From Uloborus plumipes (Eukaryota; Arthropoda; Arachnida; Araneae; Uloboridae): a DNA stretch of 64,000 nt. The DNA lies in the NCBI GenBank assembly GCA_038373865.1, contig JAXGGA010003937.1, positions 1-64,000 of the forward strand. The letters run 5' to 3'. Within the stretch, counting starts at the first letter, position 1. Every line of letters begins with the position of its first letter. The translations under genes were made by a program, and so were the position numbers. Under the pieces are notes generated by a model. The model ran no database searches. It saw only the letters and a program-made list of their open reading frames with translations, and was not told the DNA's origin. Below, one piece after another: positions 1 to 12,440 of this stretch.

Positions 1-1831
1 AGTTTTTTTAATTGCAAAAACGTACCCCCAATAAATAGTGTTGGGAATTAAAAACGAGTGACAAAATAAATCTTGTTTTCAGTCGGATTTTGCCCGAATG
101 TCGCTCTAAGCTATTTTAGATATTGGTCCCCTTTTGTAGTTCGGAAAACTTTGTTGTAGGCAGAACAGACATTTTTTGTCACCTATGTCTTTTTTGTCGC
201 TGATACAGAACCTCATGTATTTTATTATTTCTTTACCTGTCGTTTTTTACACTTCGTGCTGTCTTTACTCTTTTCTTTTTTTTTTAATTCCCCCTTTAAG
301 TGTGTGTGGGCCGGGGGAGGGGGGAGAGGTATGACTAAAGTGAAGCAGTGACTTTTTAATGAAGTAGAGAATATCCGCAATTTCAAGGGGTTCGGGGGTT
401 TCTCCCCCTAAAAATGCTGCATTTTGGGGGTAATTAAGACTACAAAAATAACAGAAGAAAACTAGGTAAACAATACCTTTTAAAAGTTATAACTTTTGCA
501 AATTAAAATCAAAGTAAAAATTGATTGTGCTTGTGGTTCTTTTAAATCGGTGATTCGTTTATTTTAATAGGTTATGTTGAAACAACCAAAATGTTGCACT
601 GAGGGAGGGGGGGGGGTACATTTAAATAACACGCATAAACATTGCTACATTCATACCTTTCTGAATTCCGAAGTACGAAAAGAATTATGTTCGTTGTAAA
701 ATTCGACGTATGAACGAATCTATGTAAAATTCGTTCATACTTTTCTTTCCTTGAAGAAAACTTTTTTTTAGCCCAAATATAACTTTATTTTATCTCAATC
801 ATATTCGAGTCCAAATGCCGCCCCTAAAATATGCCGCCCCGGACAGGGGTCCGGAATGTCCGGCACTAGGGCCGCCCCTGCATTATGTTGTTGTTATTAA
901 AACCACTCGGGTACCCGAGCATGGGGTAGACACACAGGCTGGATTCTAAAGTTTCCTTGTTTGGAGCGTTTTGTTCACTTATGACATCAGCCGCGAAAGT
1001 GAAAGGGTGACTGAGCGTCTTTTAATGTTATCTTTCCTTAAAGAAAGAAAATGAGTCAAAATTAAAAGAAAAGTAATTCACCCATATTTTTAACTGTGTC
1101 CTTTCAGAAAAAAAATATTTGCGGAAAATCCATAATAGCCAAATAATAATTACTATGTGAAATTAGGAGTAATAACGGGTGTTGTTTAATGCTAACTTTG
1201 CATAATTTTGATATACGGTTAACATGTTTCATTGAACAATAAAGTATAATTTGTTGCTATTCAACAAATCTCCCTTTATTTCTCAGAAGAGGGGGTTCTG
1301 GGTAGTACTTTTTATCTTTTAGTAAAATAATAAAGTACATTAAAGGCTCAGTTAAGAGAACAAATTTAAAATGATGTGTTATAATTATATAGATAAAAAA
1401 CCATTTAAGAGAGAATAGTTTGATGGGAAAACCAATATTTAGACAAAGAAATACAATTTAATTCCTTTTCGAACGTGTCGTATTTATACAAATGATAAGT
1501 TAATAAAAACTTTCGATGTATACTTTAAAATAATAAAATGCGACTATCAAATATTCGGAGAAAACGAGTGTGATGATTAGAAATTTGCAGACGCGTTCCA
1601 ATTTATTAAAAAAATATTTATTCAATCGAGTTTTATTTACTTTTTTTTCTCGAAACACTAACGTATCAAAATTTTTAAACTTTATTAACCACTTTGTTTC
1701 ATTCATACCTAGTTTCAAAAATACTTTTCTTTAAATAAATGTATTACTTTCGATTTAATTCTTAACTTTATGTAATGCTCGAAATAATTTAACTCAAAAA
1801 TTAACTGTTTTTTAATAAAATTAGCCGATTT
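1..1831. other. No gene recognised; AT-rich intronic or intergenic DNA
   Basis: I see no exon-like reading frame and no bounded repeat here. There are homopurine/G-rich runs near 305-325 and 602-616. A small GC-rich patch at 820-935 contains short palindromic words such as CTCGGGTACCCGAG. The rest is AT-rich with stops in all frames. Confidence 0.5.
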
Positions 1832-3243
1832 TTACCCATTAATGCCTGACATTTTTTTCCAAAGATATTTTCGATACTGGTTACAGACAGTGTTTAATAG
1901 ACATGAAAAATAATTAAAAAATATTATGTAAAAAATAATTTCTTTGTTAAGGAATGAAAAATCGTCCCTTAAAAGTTACGATAGACCTCAGAAGGTACAT
2001 ACTTTTTTTACTAATTTTTTTTTCCGCCAACGATATTATATATAAAAAGACATTTTATAAGAAGAAATAAAATCGGCAATTAACATAAAATTGGGAAGCT
2101 GGGAATAACTTTGAAAACGATGTGATTTTTGATGAAGATCATACACTAGGTGGCCAAAAGTATCCGGACACTTTCAAAAATTCACATTTTTACATATAGC
2201 TCAAGAAATAAGTGATCAATTGTTCTTTAACTTTAGTCATACAAAATATAGGCTTCACCGAACATTTCCAAGTTGAAGTTAAATTACCTTTGCATTTGGG
2301 GGACGACAAGAAGGGGGGTTGAAAGAAAAACCGCTTTTTGACCATAACTCTTCGAAAATAGCTCGGAATAAGCTATAAATTTCAGTAATTAATTAGCATA
2401 CTATGTATAACCACTGTACAAATTTTTATGAACGTACCACTCTTACTTCCGAAGATATGAAACTTTTTTAAACAAGAAGTTCTGTCAAGAACTAAACGAG
2501 TCTACTTTCCCGTACATCGACATCGGCATTCTAGCATCTGATCAATATTCTCTTGAATATCTGAAACTGAAAATTATGTCAAACATACCTTTATAGCACT
2601 TAAAGCTCATTTCTAAACGCAAAATATACCCCTCTCATCAGATGAAATGGACAAGTAAAAAGTAAATAAACAAGTAAATAAATATTTGTCGCACCTTTTA
2701 AGGAATGTAACTGTTATAGTTTTTCCGTAGAATAATTTCACAATCGTTTTCAAAAGAAAAAAAATTAATAAATAAAATAAAAGTACAAAGAACATCAAAA
2801 CACATTTTATCAAAGAAACAAAAAAAACCTCGTTCGTTAATAAAATGTCTCAAATTTTATTTTTAATCCGTTGCCAGTTGTTAAATATAAATAAAGAATA
2901 AAATGCTTTCGTGAATGAAAAATTTATGTAAACAAAAAAAATCGTCTGCCAAAAATAAATAAATAAATAAATAAAAATAATAATAAATTAAACAAAAAAA
3001 TGAATAAATAAACAAAAAACCGTCTGCCCAGTCAGTCATTTTTTTCTGAGCCAGCATTTCCGCCATGTTTGCGGAGTCGGAGTCGGAATCCTCACAGAAG
3101 AGTTTTCAGAAAAAAGTACTTTACATACATTTTTTATCAAAACCGTTTTCTTACAAAGTTAGTTTGAAGGAAATCCGCCTTTAAGTTCAGAATCAACATT
3201 CAATTTAAATTTCCCAGTAGGCGCTCATGTTAAATTTTTTTCT

Positions 3244-3965
3244 GAACGGTTCATCATTGAACGAAAAATGGTTCAAATTGAAAAGTGAAATATGGGAATG
3301 AGTCTCTCCGAGATCTTTCGAACAAAAAAAGTTTATTCAATTCGGACGGTTCACTTAAAAGTTATTAGGTGGAGAAAGGTTGCTTGAACGGTTCAATGTT
3401 GAACGAAAAAATGTTCAAATTGAAAATTTAAATCCGGTAATGAAGTATCCTTGCCGAGATCTTTCGAACAAAAAAAAGTTTGTTTAAATCGGACTGTTCA
3501 CTCAAAAGTTATTAGGGGTGAGAGCTTGTTTGAACGGTTCAATGTTGAACGAAAAATTGTTCAAATCGAAAATTTAAAAACGGGAATGAAGTATCCTTGA
3601 AAAGATCTTTCGAACAAAAAAAAGTTTATTCAATTCGGACGGTTCACTTAAAAGTTATTAGGGGTGACAGCTTGTTTAAACGGTTCAATGTTGAACGAAA
3701 AATTGTTCAAATCGAAAATGTAGAACGGGAATGAAGTATCCTTGAAAAGATCTTTCGAACAAAAAAAAGGTTTGTTAAAATCGGACTGTTCACTTAAAAG
3801 TTAGCATCGCGGGACAGGTTGTTTGAACGGTTCAAAGTTGAACCAAAAATTGTTCAAATCGAAAAATCAAATATGGGAATGAGCTGTACTCGCCGAGATC
3901 TTTCCAACAAAAAAAAAGTTTGTCAAAATCAGAATGTTCATTCAAAAGTTATTAGAGGGGGACAG
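3244..3965 (+). repeat. Tandem array, about 146-bp unit, five copies
   Basis: Units begin GAACGGTTCAATGTTGAACG at about 3244, 3386, 3532, 3678 and 3824 (spacing 142-146 bp). Each carries GATCTTTCGAACAAAAAAA and a TTCACTTAAAAGTTATTAG end. The array closes with a GACAGACC/GACC simple repeat (3961-3987). Related units on the opposite strand lie at 14553-14960. Confidence 0.85.
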
Positions 3966-4156
3966 ACAGACCGACCGACCGACCGACACACAAATTCCCC
4001 ATCTCAATACCCTACGTTCAATTTTTTAATTTTTCGATATTCATTTCATTTTTTTGTTTCTTTTTGACTTTTTTTTACTTGGCGATATTTTTTGGACTTG
4101 GCGACATTTTTTAGATGTATTAAGCCACTTTTAATGCTTTTTTCGTCTTTTATTTT

Positions 4157-5083
4157 CAACGGGAAAGTAGGCTAAAAACGGTAATTTTATTTGAAGGGTT
4201 TTTGCTCATAACACGTAGAGTTTTTGATCAAACCTTATCAACACTTCAAGAAAGATGACAAAATACAAGAGAAAAAACATACTAAAACGGTAAATAAAAA
4301 TATTAAAAATCCGATGAGATATGAACCTTAAAAGGAAATCATTTTTCACGGCGCATGCGCGAACGACAGAAATTTATAACTACAAAAATATTGTAGCCTG
4401 GTTTATACTGCATCTTATAAAAAAAGTTCCAGTTGAATATCGTAAAAATTGAAAAAGATATCAGCGATCTAGTGAGCTGTAATTCATTCATTCGCAGACA
4501 ATACATAAATGGCAAGGGGTTCTCCACAAATAGTGTGGTGACAATTGAGCATTTTCTTCAATGTTAAATTGTATACAGTTTGAAAATTTATATTCGGCAT
4601 AGAAGTCACATTTCGCCTATTCGGCCAAAAAGACCTTATACGTAGGTGGCCAAAAGTATCCGGACACCCCCTGAAACGTTGGTTTTGAACGATGACGCAA
4701 TAACCTTTAATTTAAAAATAGCTCTTTGTGGACAGACCCTCACTTTTTATGTATTGTCTGCGAATGAATGAAATACAGCTCACTAGATCGCTGATATCTT
4801 TTTCAATTTTCATGATATTCAACTGAAACTTTTTTTATAAGATGAAGTATAAATCAGGGTACAATATTTTTGTAGTTATAAATTTCTGTCGTTCGCGCAT
4901 GCGCCGTGAAAAAATATTTCCTTTTAACGTTCATATCTCATTGGATTTTTAATATTTTTATTTACCGTTTTAGTATGTTCTTTCTCTTGTATTTTGTCAT
5001 TTTTCCTGAAGTTTTGATAAGGTTTGATCAAAAACTCTGCGTGTTATGAGCAAAAACCCTTCAAATAAAATTGCCGTTTTTTA
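4157..5083. repeat. Large imperfect inverted repeat (arms about 350 bp)
   Basis: 4157-4510 is the reverse complement of about 4750-5083 with scattered mismatches; both contain GGCGCATGCGCGAACGACAG or its complement. The loop (4511-4749) holds another internal copy of the GGTGGCCAAAAGTATCCGG terminus at 4643. Nothing in it looks coding. Confidence 0.85.
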
Positions 5084-5335
5084 AAAAATGTTTCATATCT
5101 TCGGAAGTAAGAGTGGTACGTTCATAAAAATTTGTACAGTAGTTATACATAGTATGCTAATTAATTACTGAAATTTATAGCTTATTCCGAGCTATTTTCG
5201 AAGAGTTATGGTTAAAAAGCGGTTTTTCTTTCAACCCCCCTTCTTGTCGTCCACCAAATGCAAGGGTAATTTAATTTCAACTTGGAAATGTTCGGTGAAG
5301 CCTATATTTTGTATGACTAAAGTTAAAGAACAATT

Positions 5336-5800
5336 GAATCGTTTATTTCGAAAAGGTAACATCTCTATTTTGATCTCCTCTGTCTCTTTAGAAAATTAAA
5401 CAGCGCACGGTTGTATTTTTGAATGTCATAATCAATGAAAAAATGCCTTTAGTTAAGAACACAATTACTGCAATAATTTACCAAATAACCATTGATTATG
5501 ACATTCAAAAATATAACCGTGCGCTGTTTAATTTTCTAAAGAGACAGAGGAGATCTTCGAAAAGGTAACATCTCTATTTTGATCTCCTCTGTCTCTTTAG
5601 AAAATTAAACAGCGCACGGTTATATATTTGAATGTCATAATCAATGGTTATTTGGTAAATTATTGCAGTAATTGTGTACTTAACTAAAGGCATTTTTTCA
5701 TTGATTATGACATTCAAAAATATAACCGTGCGCTGTTTAATTTTCTAAAGAGACAGAGGAGATCAAAATAGAGATGTTACCTTTTCGAAATAAACGATTC
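5336..5800. repeat. Foldback (multiple hairpin) insertion
   Basis: The block starts GTTTATTTCGAAAAGG and ends in its complement (CCTTTTCGAAATAAAC). Inside, a segment containing AACAGCGCACGGTTATAT occurs four times in alternating orientation. The block interrupts the right inverted arm of the surrounding 3.8-kb element. Confidence 0.8.
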
Positions 5801-5802
5801 AG

Positions 5803-6015
5803 TAAAGTGTGTTCTGTAGCAGTTTTAATACACTAGGTGGCCAAAAGTATCCGGACACTTTCAAAAATTCACATTTTTACATATAGCTCGAGAAATAAGT
5901 GATCAATATTATTGATCACTTATTTCTCGAGCTATATGTAAAAATGTGAATTTTTGAAAGTATCCGGATACTTTTGGCCACCTAGTGTATTAAAACTGCT
6001 ACAGAACACACTTTA
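5803..6015. repeat. Near-perfect palindrome of transposon end plus flank
   Basis: The palindrome is centred at 5909 (GATCAATATTATTGATC). Each arm holds about 79 bp of the CACTAGGTGGCC terminus followed by about 28 bp of the host MITE (AAACTGCTACAGAACACAC). Because host flank is duplicated along with the terminus, the inversion probably arose after insertion. Confidence 0.85.
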
Positions 6016-6569
6016 CAATGGTTATGTGCTGCAATCTGTGAATATGTACAGAGGGATGGCGTACTTTGAAAAAAAAAAAGTCCGGCTCTGAAGAACAGAA
6101 TTAATCTTATGACCAAATCATTTAACACTGTCTTTGTATTCAATTTTTGTCTCGTAAGCTACTTACATTTACCTTGAATTGCTGGTCAAGTTTTAAAAAG
6201 GTAAAGAGAAAAATCTTTTCTACTACACCACCGGTGTAACGAAAGCATGCTGTTTTTATATTATCTATTTATTTTTTGCGAACAATTCAACGATACTATA
6301 ATAAATATTTTTAAGTCGATAATATGAAAGGAAGCTTTAGTTTTCTACGCCTTATTTTATGAAAGAAAATCAAAGAAGTTATTAGCGCAGCTAGATAACG
6401 ATTTTTATTTCCTTGTGTGGAATTTTTTTTTTTTTTTGCCTATTAAGCTTTTGTTTCTTCTTCACTTCTTTTCTTTAAAAACAGTTTCAATTGTTCAACT
6501 CAGATTTTTTTTATTATTGTGCATACATTTTTACTTGAAGAAATGCTCTTACATAAATTGTACTGTGGC

Positions 6570-7845
6570 ACATAACTCCGAAATCGTACAATGTCCGAAG
6601 GATAAAATGCTCGTAACGTGAATGGATCACTGACCAAATGCGTCAAATAGAAAATTTTACATTATTTCGGTGTATCTTTCAATTGATATTGTTCAGTTTG
6701 TGATCCGGAATATTAGCAGTGATCCGTTTATTTCTCACTCAAGACACGGTCTAAACATCCCTCAGATCTATAATTGAGGTATATAAATGTCAAAAGTCAT
6801 TGATTTTTACTTTAATTACTTAACTAATGAAAATGAATAGAATTAATTAAAAATATCCTCGTGAAATAAGTTTTAACGATGTATATTGCATTTTTACGGT
6901 AAAAAATACGTCCATAGGGAAAAAAATAATATTCTTCTGAACTCAATTCATACTGTCCCCTCTCCGACCCAAATTCATATGAGCTCTATCCATGACTTGA
7001 AAAAAAAATCATCAGTGAAGCAAAAGTACTTGACGGTTTGATCACAACTTGTCATTTTTTTTGTGTTTAATTTTTCGATTTCACAAATAGTGTGGGAGCT
7101 AGCTGCTTAGCCCCACACTTCAACAGCAACAAGTGTACGACGACGCTGAGAGCGTCATAACTGCAGCTGTAACTGCGTGAAGATAATGCGCGGAAAGAGG
7201 AGACAGTGGAGTCGAGTGCCGAGACTGCGGTCAAGACAAGATGAACTGTTGGGTGCTACTTGGTTGTGGTTAAGAGTGTAGTGTAAGTACAGGTACTGCG
7301 GTACCATGAACTGAAACATTTGCGAATATTCATGACTAGTTGAGTCGAGTGTTGAGACTGCGGTCAAGACAGGAAAAGGTCCGTTAGTGCAACTTGGCTG
7401 CGGCTAAGAGTGTACTGTAAGTACAGGTACTGCAGTATCATGAACTGGAACAGCTACCTATCCTTAGGATTAGTTGTCCTCATGTAAATATTTGTATGTA
7501 ATTATCGAAAGTAATGAATATCCTAATTCATCTTAATGTTCAAGTGATTGCATCCCCCCCCCCCCAATAGTTGCTATTTCATACTTTGTATAGAGTCCTT
7601 AGAGGTGATGGACTGCTTGTCTTCTCTCTTCTTCCCACTGCTTTTCACTTTCGCAATTAACCTGACTCATTTATGACTGACTGCAGAGGAGCGTTGACCA
7701 TCTTTAAAGTATGAAGTCAGACTTGAATAACTACAGATTGGCCTCATCGTGAAATTGGTCAAATGAAAATGTACAAACTCCGAAATAATGTAAAATTTTG
7801 TTGTGAGAGTTTTTTCGAAAATCGTCCAATTTCGGAGTTGGGCTC
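6570..7845. repeat. Degenerate inverted-repeat element with internal duplication
   Basis: Words on the left (AACTCCGAAAT at about 6575, then GAAAATTTTACATTATTTCG near 6650) recur inverted and in mirrored order on the right (CCGAAATAATGTAAAATTTT near 7780, then ATTTCGGAGTT near 7830). The interior has a two-copy direct repeat of about 130 bp (units near 7211 and 7341, sharing GAGACTGCGGTCAAGACA). Element identity is uncertain. Confidence 0.4.
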
Positions 7846-8814
7846 CAAAGATATTTATATTTATGCAGTGAATGAGAGACTGATTAGTTAATCTTACAAA
7901 ACTGATGAAGAGAAAGTTTGTTTATTTTGCTCTGAATCGACGTTTCGTTTCTGTTTCTATTTTACTATTCGCTTGACCAAACTGTTTGCTTTTTTTTTAA
8001 TGAAAAGAAATGTGAAAAAGAAGATAAATAATCGTTTCATGTTAAAACCCTTCTGTTAGTAGTATATTTCAGCAGATCTTTCCCTTGTGTTTTCTTAAGC
8101 AAATATTAGAAATGAACGAAGTATTTGTTTATGTTCTAAGCGTTTTAGAAAATAAATAAATAAACACCAGTTTTAAAAGAAACAATTCACTCTTTAAACT
8201 GCATACTTAACGACTTTAGATATTATCTCTTGTCTAGACTTTTTTCATTAACTTTTCTTTACATACTGTTGAAAGACGACGAAAAAAAATTCTTAAAGCG
8301 AAACATCGTTATCTTATCATTGATAGTGTTACTTTAAAAACATTGAAATAATTTTAGAAAATCGTCTGATAACTATTTTACTTATCAAGAAGTAGAAAAG
8401 TTGAAAGTTAAAAATAATTTTTCTTTTGAGAAATGGCAATGACTTTACGAAATATACAACGATTAAGAAATTGACTAGCTGCCAGGGCAGCTAGATTAGC
8501 TTCCTGCGGCATGTTGATGCATAACGTCCCCCTTCTCTAACTTTTACCTCATTATTTGATAGAATTTAATGTTCATTCGATTTCAAGACATACCACGCAC
8601 GTGGCCCGGCGTTGCACGGGCACTTCGTGCCTTTAAAGTAGTGAGGAAATTTTCAAGAAAGTACTCCCCGCCAAGGTTGCTCGCTAACAGGCGCTTCACG
8701 CCTTTACTTTTTTCCTATATAAAAAATCATTCGAATTATTGAGATGCTACGCGCCTTCAAGATGGTGAGGAGAGTTTCAGTAAGTTCAGCTCGCTCAAAG
8801 AAAAAAAGCAGACA
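7846..8814. other. No gene recognised
   Basis: This is AT-rich sequence. A perfect 20-bp palindrome (CTAGCTGCCAGGGCAGCTAG) lies at 8475-8494. A more GC-rich patch lies at 8590-8700, with CCCGGCGTTGCACGGGC and two short CTTCACGCCTTTA-like words. No bounded element could be established. Confidence 0.4.
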
Positions 8815-8996
8815 TAGGGCCGAATTCAAGTGAAACACCATTGCAATCGCTTCGAGACGATCGCAAATTGCCATCGCTACTGGAAGTCGAATTACATTAG
8901 AATCGCATCTCGTAGCGATTGTAACGCATCTAAATTTGGGATTTTGCGATTTCATTAGTGAGTTGCAATCGTCCGTGTTTCACTTGAATTCCTGCC
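8815..8996. mobile_element. MITE, CCGAATTCAAGTGAAACA termini (copy 1)
   Basis: The inverted ends read GAATTCAAGTGAAACACC and TTTCACTTGAATTCCTGCC. The interior is rich in ATCGCTACTGGAAGT and GTAGCGATTGTAACG words in opposite orientations. A second copy at 25426-25729 shares ends and subterminal sequence but carries another insertion. Confidence 0.65.
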
Positions 8997-9661
8997 ATAG
9001 ACACTCAGTTTTTAACATAAGTAGATGGCTTTTCAACAAATGAATGTTTAAAAATATTACCAGTAGCTAGCGATAAAAATACTACGTAAGTAACCCGCTT
9101 ATGAGTTTCGTGTTTGATTTAGTTAAGCCTTCATTCCAAATTCTCATTATCATTGTTATCACTGTTTCATAGCAACGACGGTTTGCAAGAATGGATTTCA
9201 TATTTAATCATTTATTAGGCTTAATCGCTTTAAACTTGACTACTTATTAATTGATATCTTCGCTAATTAAAATCGTAGAATCATATAGATTGAAACTAAT
9301 GAAGCCTGAAAAATTACCTATCTATCGGTACCTGGTTCGACTTTCAGTTCATTGGCGTTCAGGAGAAAGAAGCGTGACATAGAAAGATAGTTAGAAAGAA
9401 AGATAGTTAGAAAGATACTCAGTTTTTAATATAAGTAGATAGTATGAAATAAAATTATATTAAAAGAAAGCAATCCTTAAATTAATTAAAGTATGACTGA
9501 ATCATATCTATTATTTTTACTGAATTACCTTTCGAAGTTACAGTTGTGAAATAATTTATACCGATATGAATATAAATTATGTTTCTTTCAATAGTATTTT
9601 TTGTTTCTCAGTCGAGCCTGTTTATTAGAATGTTGGTTAAAAAAATATCCCGCTTAATATA
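8997..9661. other. No gene recognised; short GATA-type repeats
   Basis: The word ACTCAGTTTTTAAYATAAGTAG occurs at about 9002 and 9417. A short (AGAAAGATAGTT) repeat lies near 9380-9412. No coding potential is seen. Confidence 0.4.
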
Positions 9662-9835
9662 CAGTCGAGTTCTCCTATTGAAATATCAGTTAAAAGAATA
9701 CCCCCCTTAATATAATACATTTTCAATAGACAAAACTGTTGTAATGTATTGTTTTGATCCCGGATAATGGAATATCCCTCTTATTAAAACATTTTTTCGT
9801 ATAAAAATGGCGATTCCATTAAGCGGGCTCGACTG
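9662..9835. mobile_element. Small pogo/Tigger-like MITE (174 bp), TA-flanked
   Basis: Terminal repeats are CAGTCGAGTTCTCC at the left and GCGGGCTCGACTG at the right, with TA at 9660-9661 and 9836-9837. Ends of the form CAGT..AR..C.CTTAATGG and a TA target are typical of pogo/Tigger-derived MITEs. It is too short to encode a transposase. Confidence 0.65.
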
Positions 9836-10166
9836 TACTTTAGGTCATTGTGTCCGATGTTTAGTTCATAAATTCTTTGCTTTCTTCTGTGTTTTCTTTA
9901 AAAAATATTAATAACTTGAAATGATTAAAGTTACAAAAATGTATAATAATACTGTTTTATAACAACATTGTGTTTGGACAAAAACTATTTGCAAGTATGA
10001 TTAAAATGAGCACTAAGAAGGCAAACATGTTCCAAAGGTAATAGCCCCCTTAGTCAGTGTTTATCACATAAGTGGAATGAACCATGGACCAGGAGAGTTT
10101 AAAAACAAAAGAAAAAGGAGTTAGACAAATGATTTTTTAAAAGTAACGTTCAGAATGCTTTTTCAG
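9836..10166. other. No gene recognised
   Basis: AT-rich spacer without a bounded element or exon signal. Confidence 0.4.
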
Positions 10167-10274
10167 CCCAATTAGCACAAATAACCTTTAAACGTTTTAT
10201 AAACGTTTTTAAGTGGTTGTTACAACGTTTATAACCATTTTACAACCTTTAAAAAACAAAGTGTACTACTTGGG
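10167..10274 (+). mobile_element. 108-bp element with CCCARGTAGCAC-type ends (copy 1)
   Basis: It runs from CCCAATTAGCACAAATAACC to ACTACTTGGG. The interior is a run of AACGTTT/AAACGTT words in both orientations. Copies at 20443, 20862 and (inverted) 41205 are also exactly 108 bp, which fixes the boundaries. Confidence 0.75.
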
Positions 10275-10675
10275 AGTATTTATTCGCTTTCAAGCATGGT
10301 TAAGAAAGAAAATTCGATAAGAGGAGCTTGCACTATTGGGTAGGAAGCAGTATTAAGAAAAATGATGAATTGTAGGCTAAGAAACTTTTCTTTTCTTAAG
10401 AGTAAAAATGAATAAAAAGTGAAGACTGAAAATGGTGCTGTGTGTCTGTTGCGTACAGTCTTTTTCAAATGATTAGGGCCGAAGAGTGGGATTGGCTGTG
10501 AAAAATGCTTCTAATAGTCTCATACAAACTGTTCTCGTAATCCAAAAATAGCTTTCCTTTGTTTGAAGTGAAAATGGTTGATTTATAAAATGTAAACTGT
10601 TGCTTTCTAGTGCTATTTTGGTAATACCCTGTAATCAAAACCATCTTGTGTAAAGAAAACTTTTTGGGAAAAATA
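10275..10675. other. No gene recognised
   Basis: AT-rich DNA between two mobile elements. Short open frames here lack codon structure or splice context. Confidence 0.4.
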
Positions 10676-11251
10676 CAAGGGATGTCTAAAAAGTATCCGA
10701 TCTTATTTTTTGTGTGAAAACTAAATGGATATAAATAAAGCTCACTTGCCAAAATTAAAAAGGATTAAACTTTGCCAAATTTAATCCTTTCTGTACACGT
10801 GTGATTTTTTTTCTGACTGTCTAGCGTGTGAGTTGCTTGCACATAGAGTTTGACTAATGTAAAGTGTAGTGCTCTCGTCGAGATTTTTAATTTCATGAGA
10901 AATGACGGAACGACTGGAGCTGGGCTACTGCATCAAAGAGGCAAGAGCCAAGTAAGCGAAGAAAGTGAGCCTTTCGAAAGATGCAGACGGATTTCCACAA
11001 CAATCGCGCAGCACTATATTTCGACATTTTGGGGGGAAAACCATTTTACTTGTAAGTAAAAACTACAGCGAGGGTTCTACTCTTTACATCAGTCAAACTC
11101 TGTTTGCCAACTACTAATGCTATTGACAGACGGAAAACAATTCATGCATGTGGAGACAGGTTCAAAGATAATTCATGCAAACGCGCTTGATTTATATCCA
11201 TCTGATTTTCACACAAAGAAGTAAGGTCTTATATTTTTTAGACAACGTCTG
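10676..11251. mobile_element. mariner-like relic (576 bp), TA-flanked
   Basis: Long terminal inverted repeats of about 60 bp: left CAAGGGATGTCTAAAAAGTA..., right the complement of CAGACGTTGTCTAAAAAATA..., both continuing through TTTGTGTGAAAA and TGGATATAAATAA. TA lies on each side (10674-10675, 11252-11253). The interior is only about 450 bp and has no intact transposase, so it is internally deleted. Confidence 0.75.
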
Positions 11252-12034
11252 TAAAATTTACAGTCAACGTTTTTGGGTTAAGTTTCTAAATTGAAATGAT
11301 CCAGAATTTCATTTTACACGCAATTAATCTTTAATCGTGTTATTTGTAAGCGATAAAAGCAAAAGATACCCTCACTTGGTGTTTTTAACCTATCGTTCTA
11401 TGGACAAAATAAAAGATTTTATATGGAAGAAGGAAATTGTAGATTTGAACAACGAAGAAAGAGTACTCAATGACTTTCAAAACGTAGAAAACAAAATTGT
11501 TGTGGATGCATCAAATGAAATGAAGGGGAAAATGGAGTTAGGTAGAATCTCAGCTTATCGTTTCAAAGGATACGGTTCTTAGAACAAATAAACGTAATTC
11601 CAATGGTGGTTTTTCAGAAGTCACGACTGTTCTATGTCTAAAAGATTGGGGAGATAAACAGCTGAACTTTTATCGTAGTAACATTCCCATACTGGGAGGG
11701 CGAATGTTCTGTCTATCTTTCTTTTATTTAAAGTTCAAAGAAACAATCTTTGCTAAACATTTGTTTTGTCTCTAATTATTTTCTGTCACGAAATAAACTC
11801 GGCATGGATGGTTTTTCATCAACACTTTGATGGTTTAGCATATTAGTGTTATGAGCTTTTTAAGGAACAGTGGTACAGAGGTATATTACAAAGTATCACA
11901 ACTAACATTTCTCTATTCTTTTAAAATTTCTTTTTTTTTTTGGTAAATTTTTCACCGAAAGTATAAATTAGACGAAAAAAGTTGGAGCAAAGCTTCCTGA
12001 TTTAAACAATAAATAAACTGAAAAAGTAAATAAA
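11252..12034. other. No gene confidently recognised
   Basis: An 81-codon open frame at 11337-11582 (+) lies here. It has no recognisable domain, no splice context and a lysine/asparagine-rich composition expected of AT-rich DNA, so I do not call it a gene. A T-run lies at 11932-11941. Confidence 0.35.
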
Positions 12035-12440
12035 TCTTCATATATAAAAATGGATCTATGTATATATGTTTGTTTATTTGTTTCTTACACAAATCCACAC
12101 TTTTCGTTGGATTTTCATCAAACTTGGCACATAAGTTCCTCGATGCACTAGAATTCACATAGGCGGGTTTTTGAAATTAAAAAAAAAAATCCAAAAAGCT
12201 CAAAAATCAAATTTTTTGTCTCAAAATGGCGATTTTCTTTCAACTTTGCAGAGACAGAGTAATAGAGATAAGCCTTTAAGCATACAAATGAGTAAAATTT
12301 AACACATTTAAATAGGAGTATTTTCCAACAAAGATTATGATTAACAATGAATTTACAATTTAAGGCTCACTTATATTTCATTTTAGCATGAAATAAGTTA
12401 AACATAATGCAATACCTGGCAATGTCGGGTAATAAGCTAG
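12035..12440 (+). mobile_element. Non-autonomous Helitron (406 bp)
   Basis: It starts TCTTCATATATAAAAATGGA after an A and ends CTAG before a T, the A|T insertion rule of Helitrons. A decayed hairpin (ACCTGGCAATGTCGGGT) sits a few bases before the CTAG end. The 5' part has GATTTTCATCAAACTTGGCA, echoed in the Helitron at 53289. No Rep/helicase frame is present. Confidence 0.75.

Larger units (their letters stand above)
2144..5987. mobile_element. TA-flanked Tc1/mariner-like composite with nested palindromes
   Basis: It is bounded by CACTAGGTGGCCAAAAGTAT and its inverted complement, with TA on both sides (2142-2143 and 5988-5989). It sits inside a MITE whose intact copies have a single uninterrupted site, so the insertion is clear. 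Inverted arms of about 265 bp (2216-2480 against 5083-5335) flank the interior. No transposase frame is visible. The right arm is split by a foldback (5336-5800) and by an inverted duplication of the terminus. TA target and terminal sequence fit the IS630/Tc1/mariner superfamily; the family assignment is inference. Confidence 0.7.
1832..6042 (+). mobile_element. piggyBac-like MITE, interrupted and 3'-decayed
   Basis: The left part (1832-2143) begins CCCATTAATGCCTGAC after a mutated TTAA (TTTA). It matches the complete copies at 17372-17889 and 29944-30464 base for base over long stretches. Homology stops at TA (2142-2143), where a 3.8-kb element is inserted. It resumes at 5988 (TATTAAAACTGCTACAG) and decays near 6042, so the right terminus is lost. 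Confidence 0.75.

Noticed and set aside
8475..8700. Possible Helitron 3' end on the minus strand (palindrome next to CTAG|T)
   Set aside because: The hairpin abuts CTAG without the usual spacer, and no TC-start partner was found.
11337..11582. 81-codon open frame (+) with charged, protein-like composition
   Set aside because: No domain, no splice context, and a lysine/asparagine bias expected of AT-rich DNA. It lies directly between a mariner relic and a Helitron.
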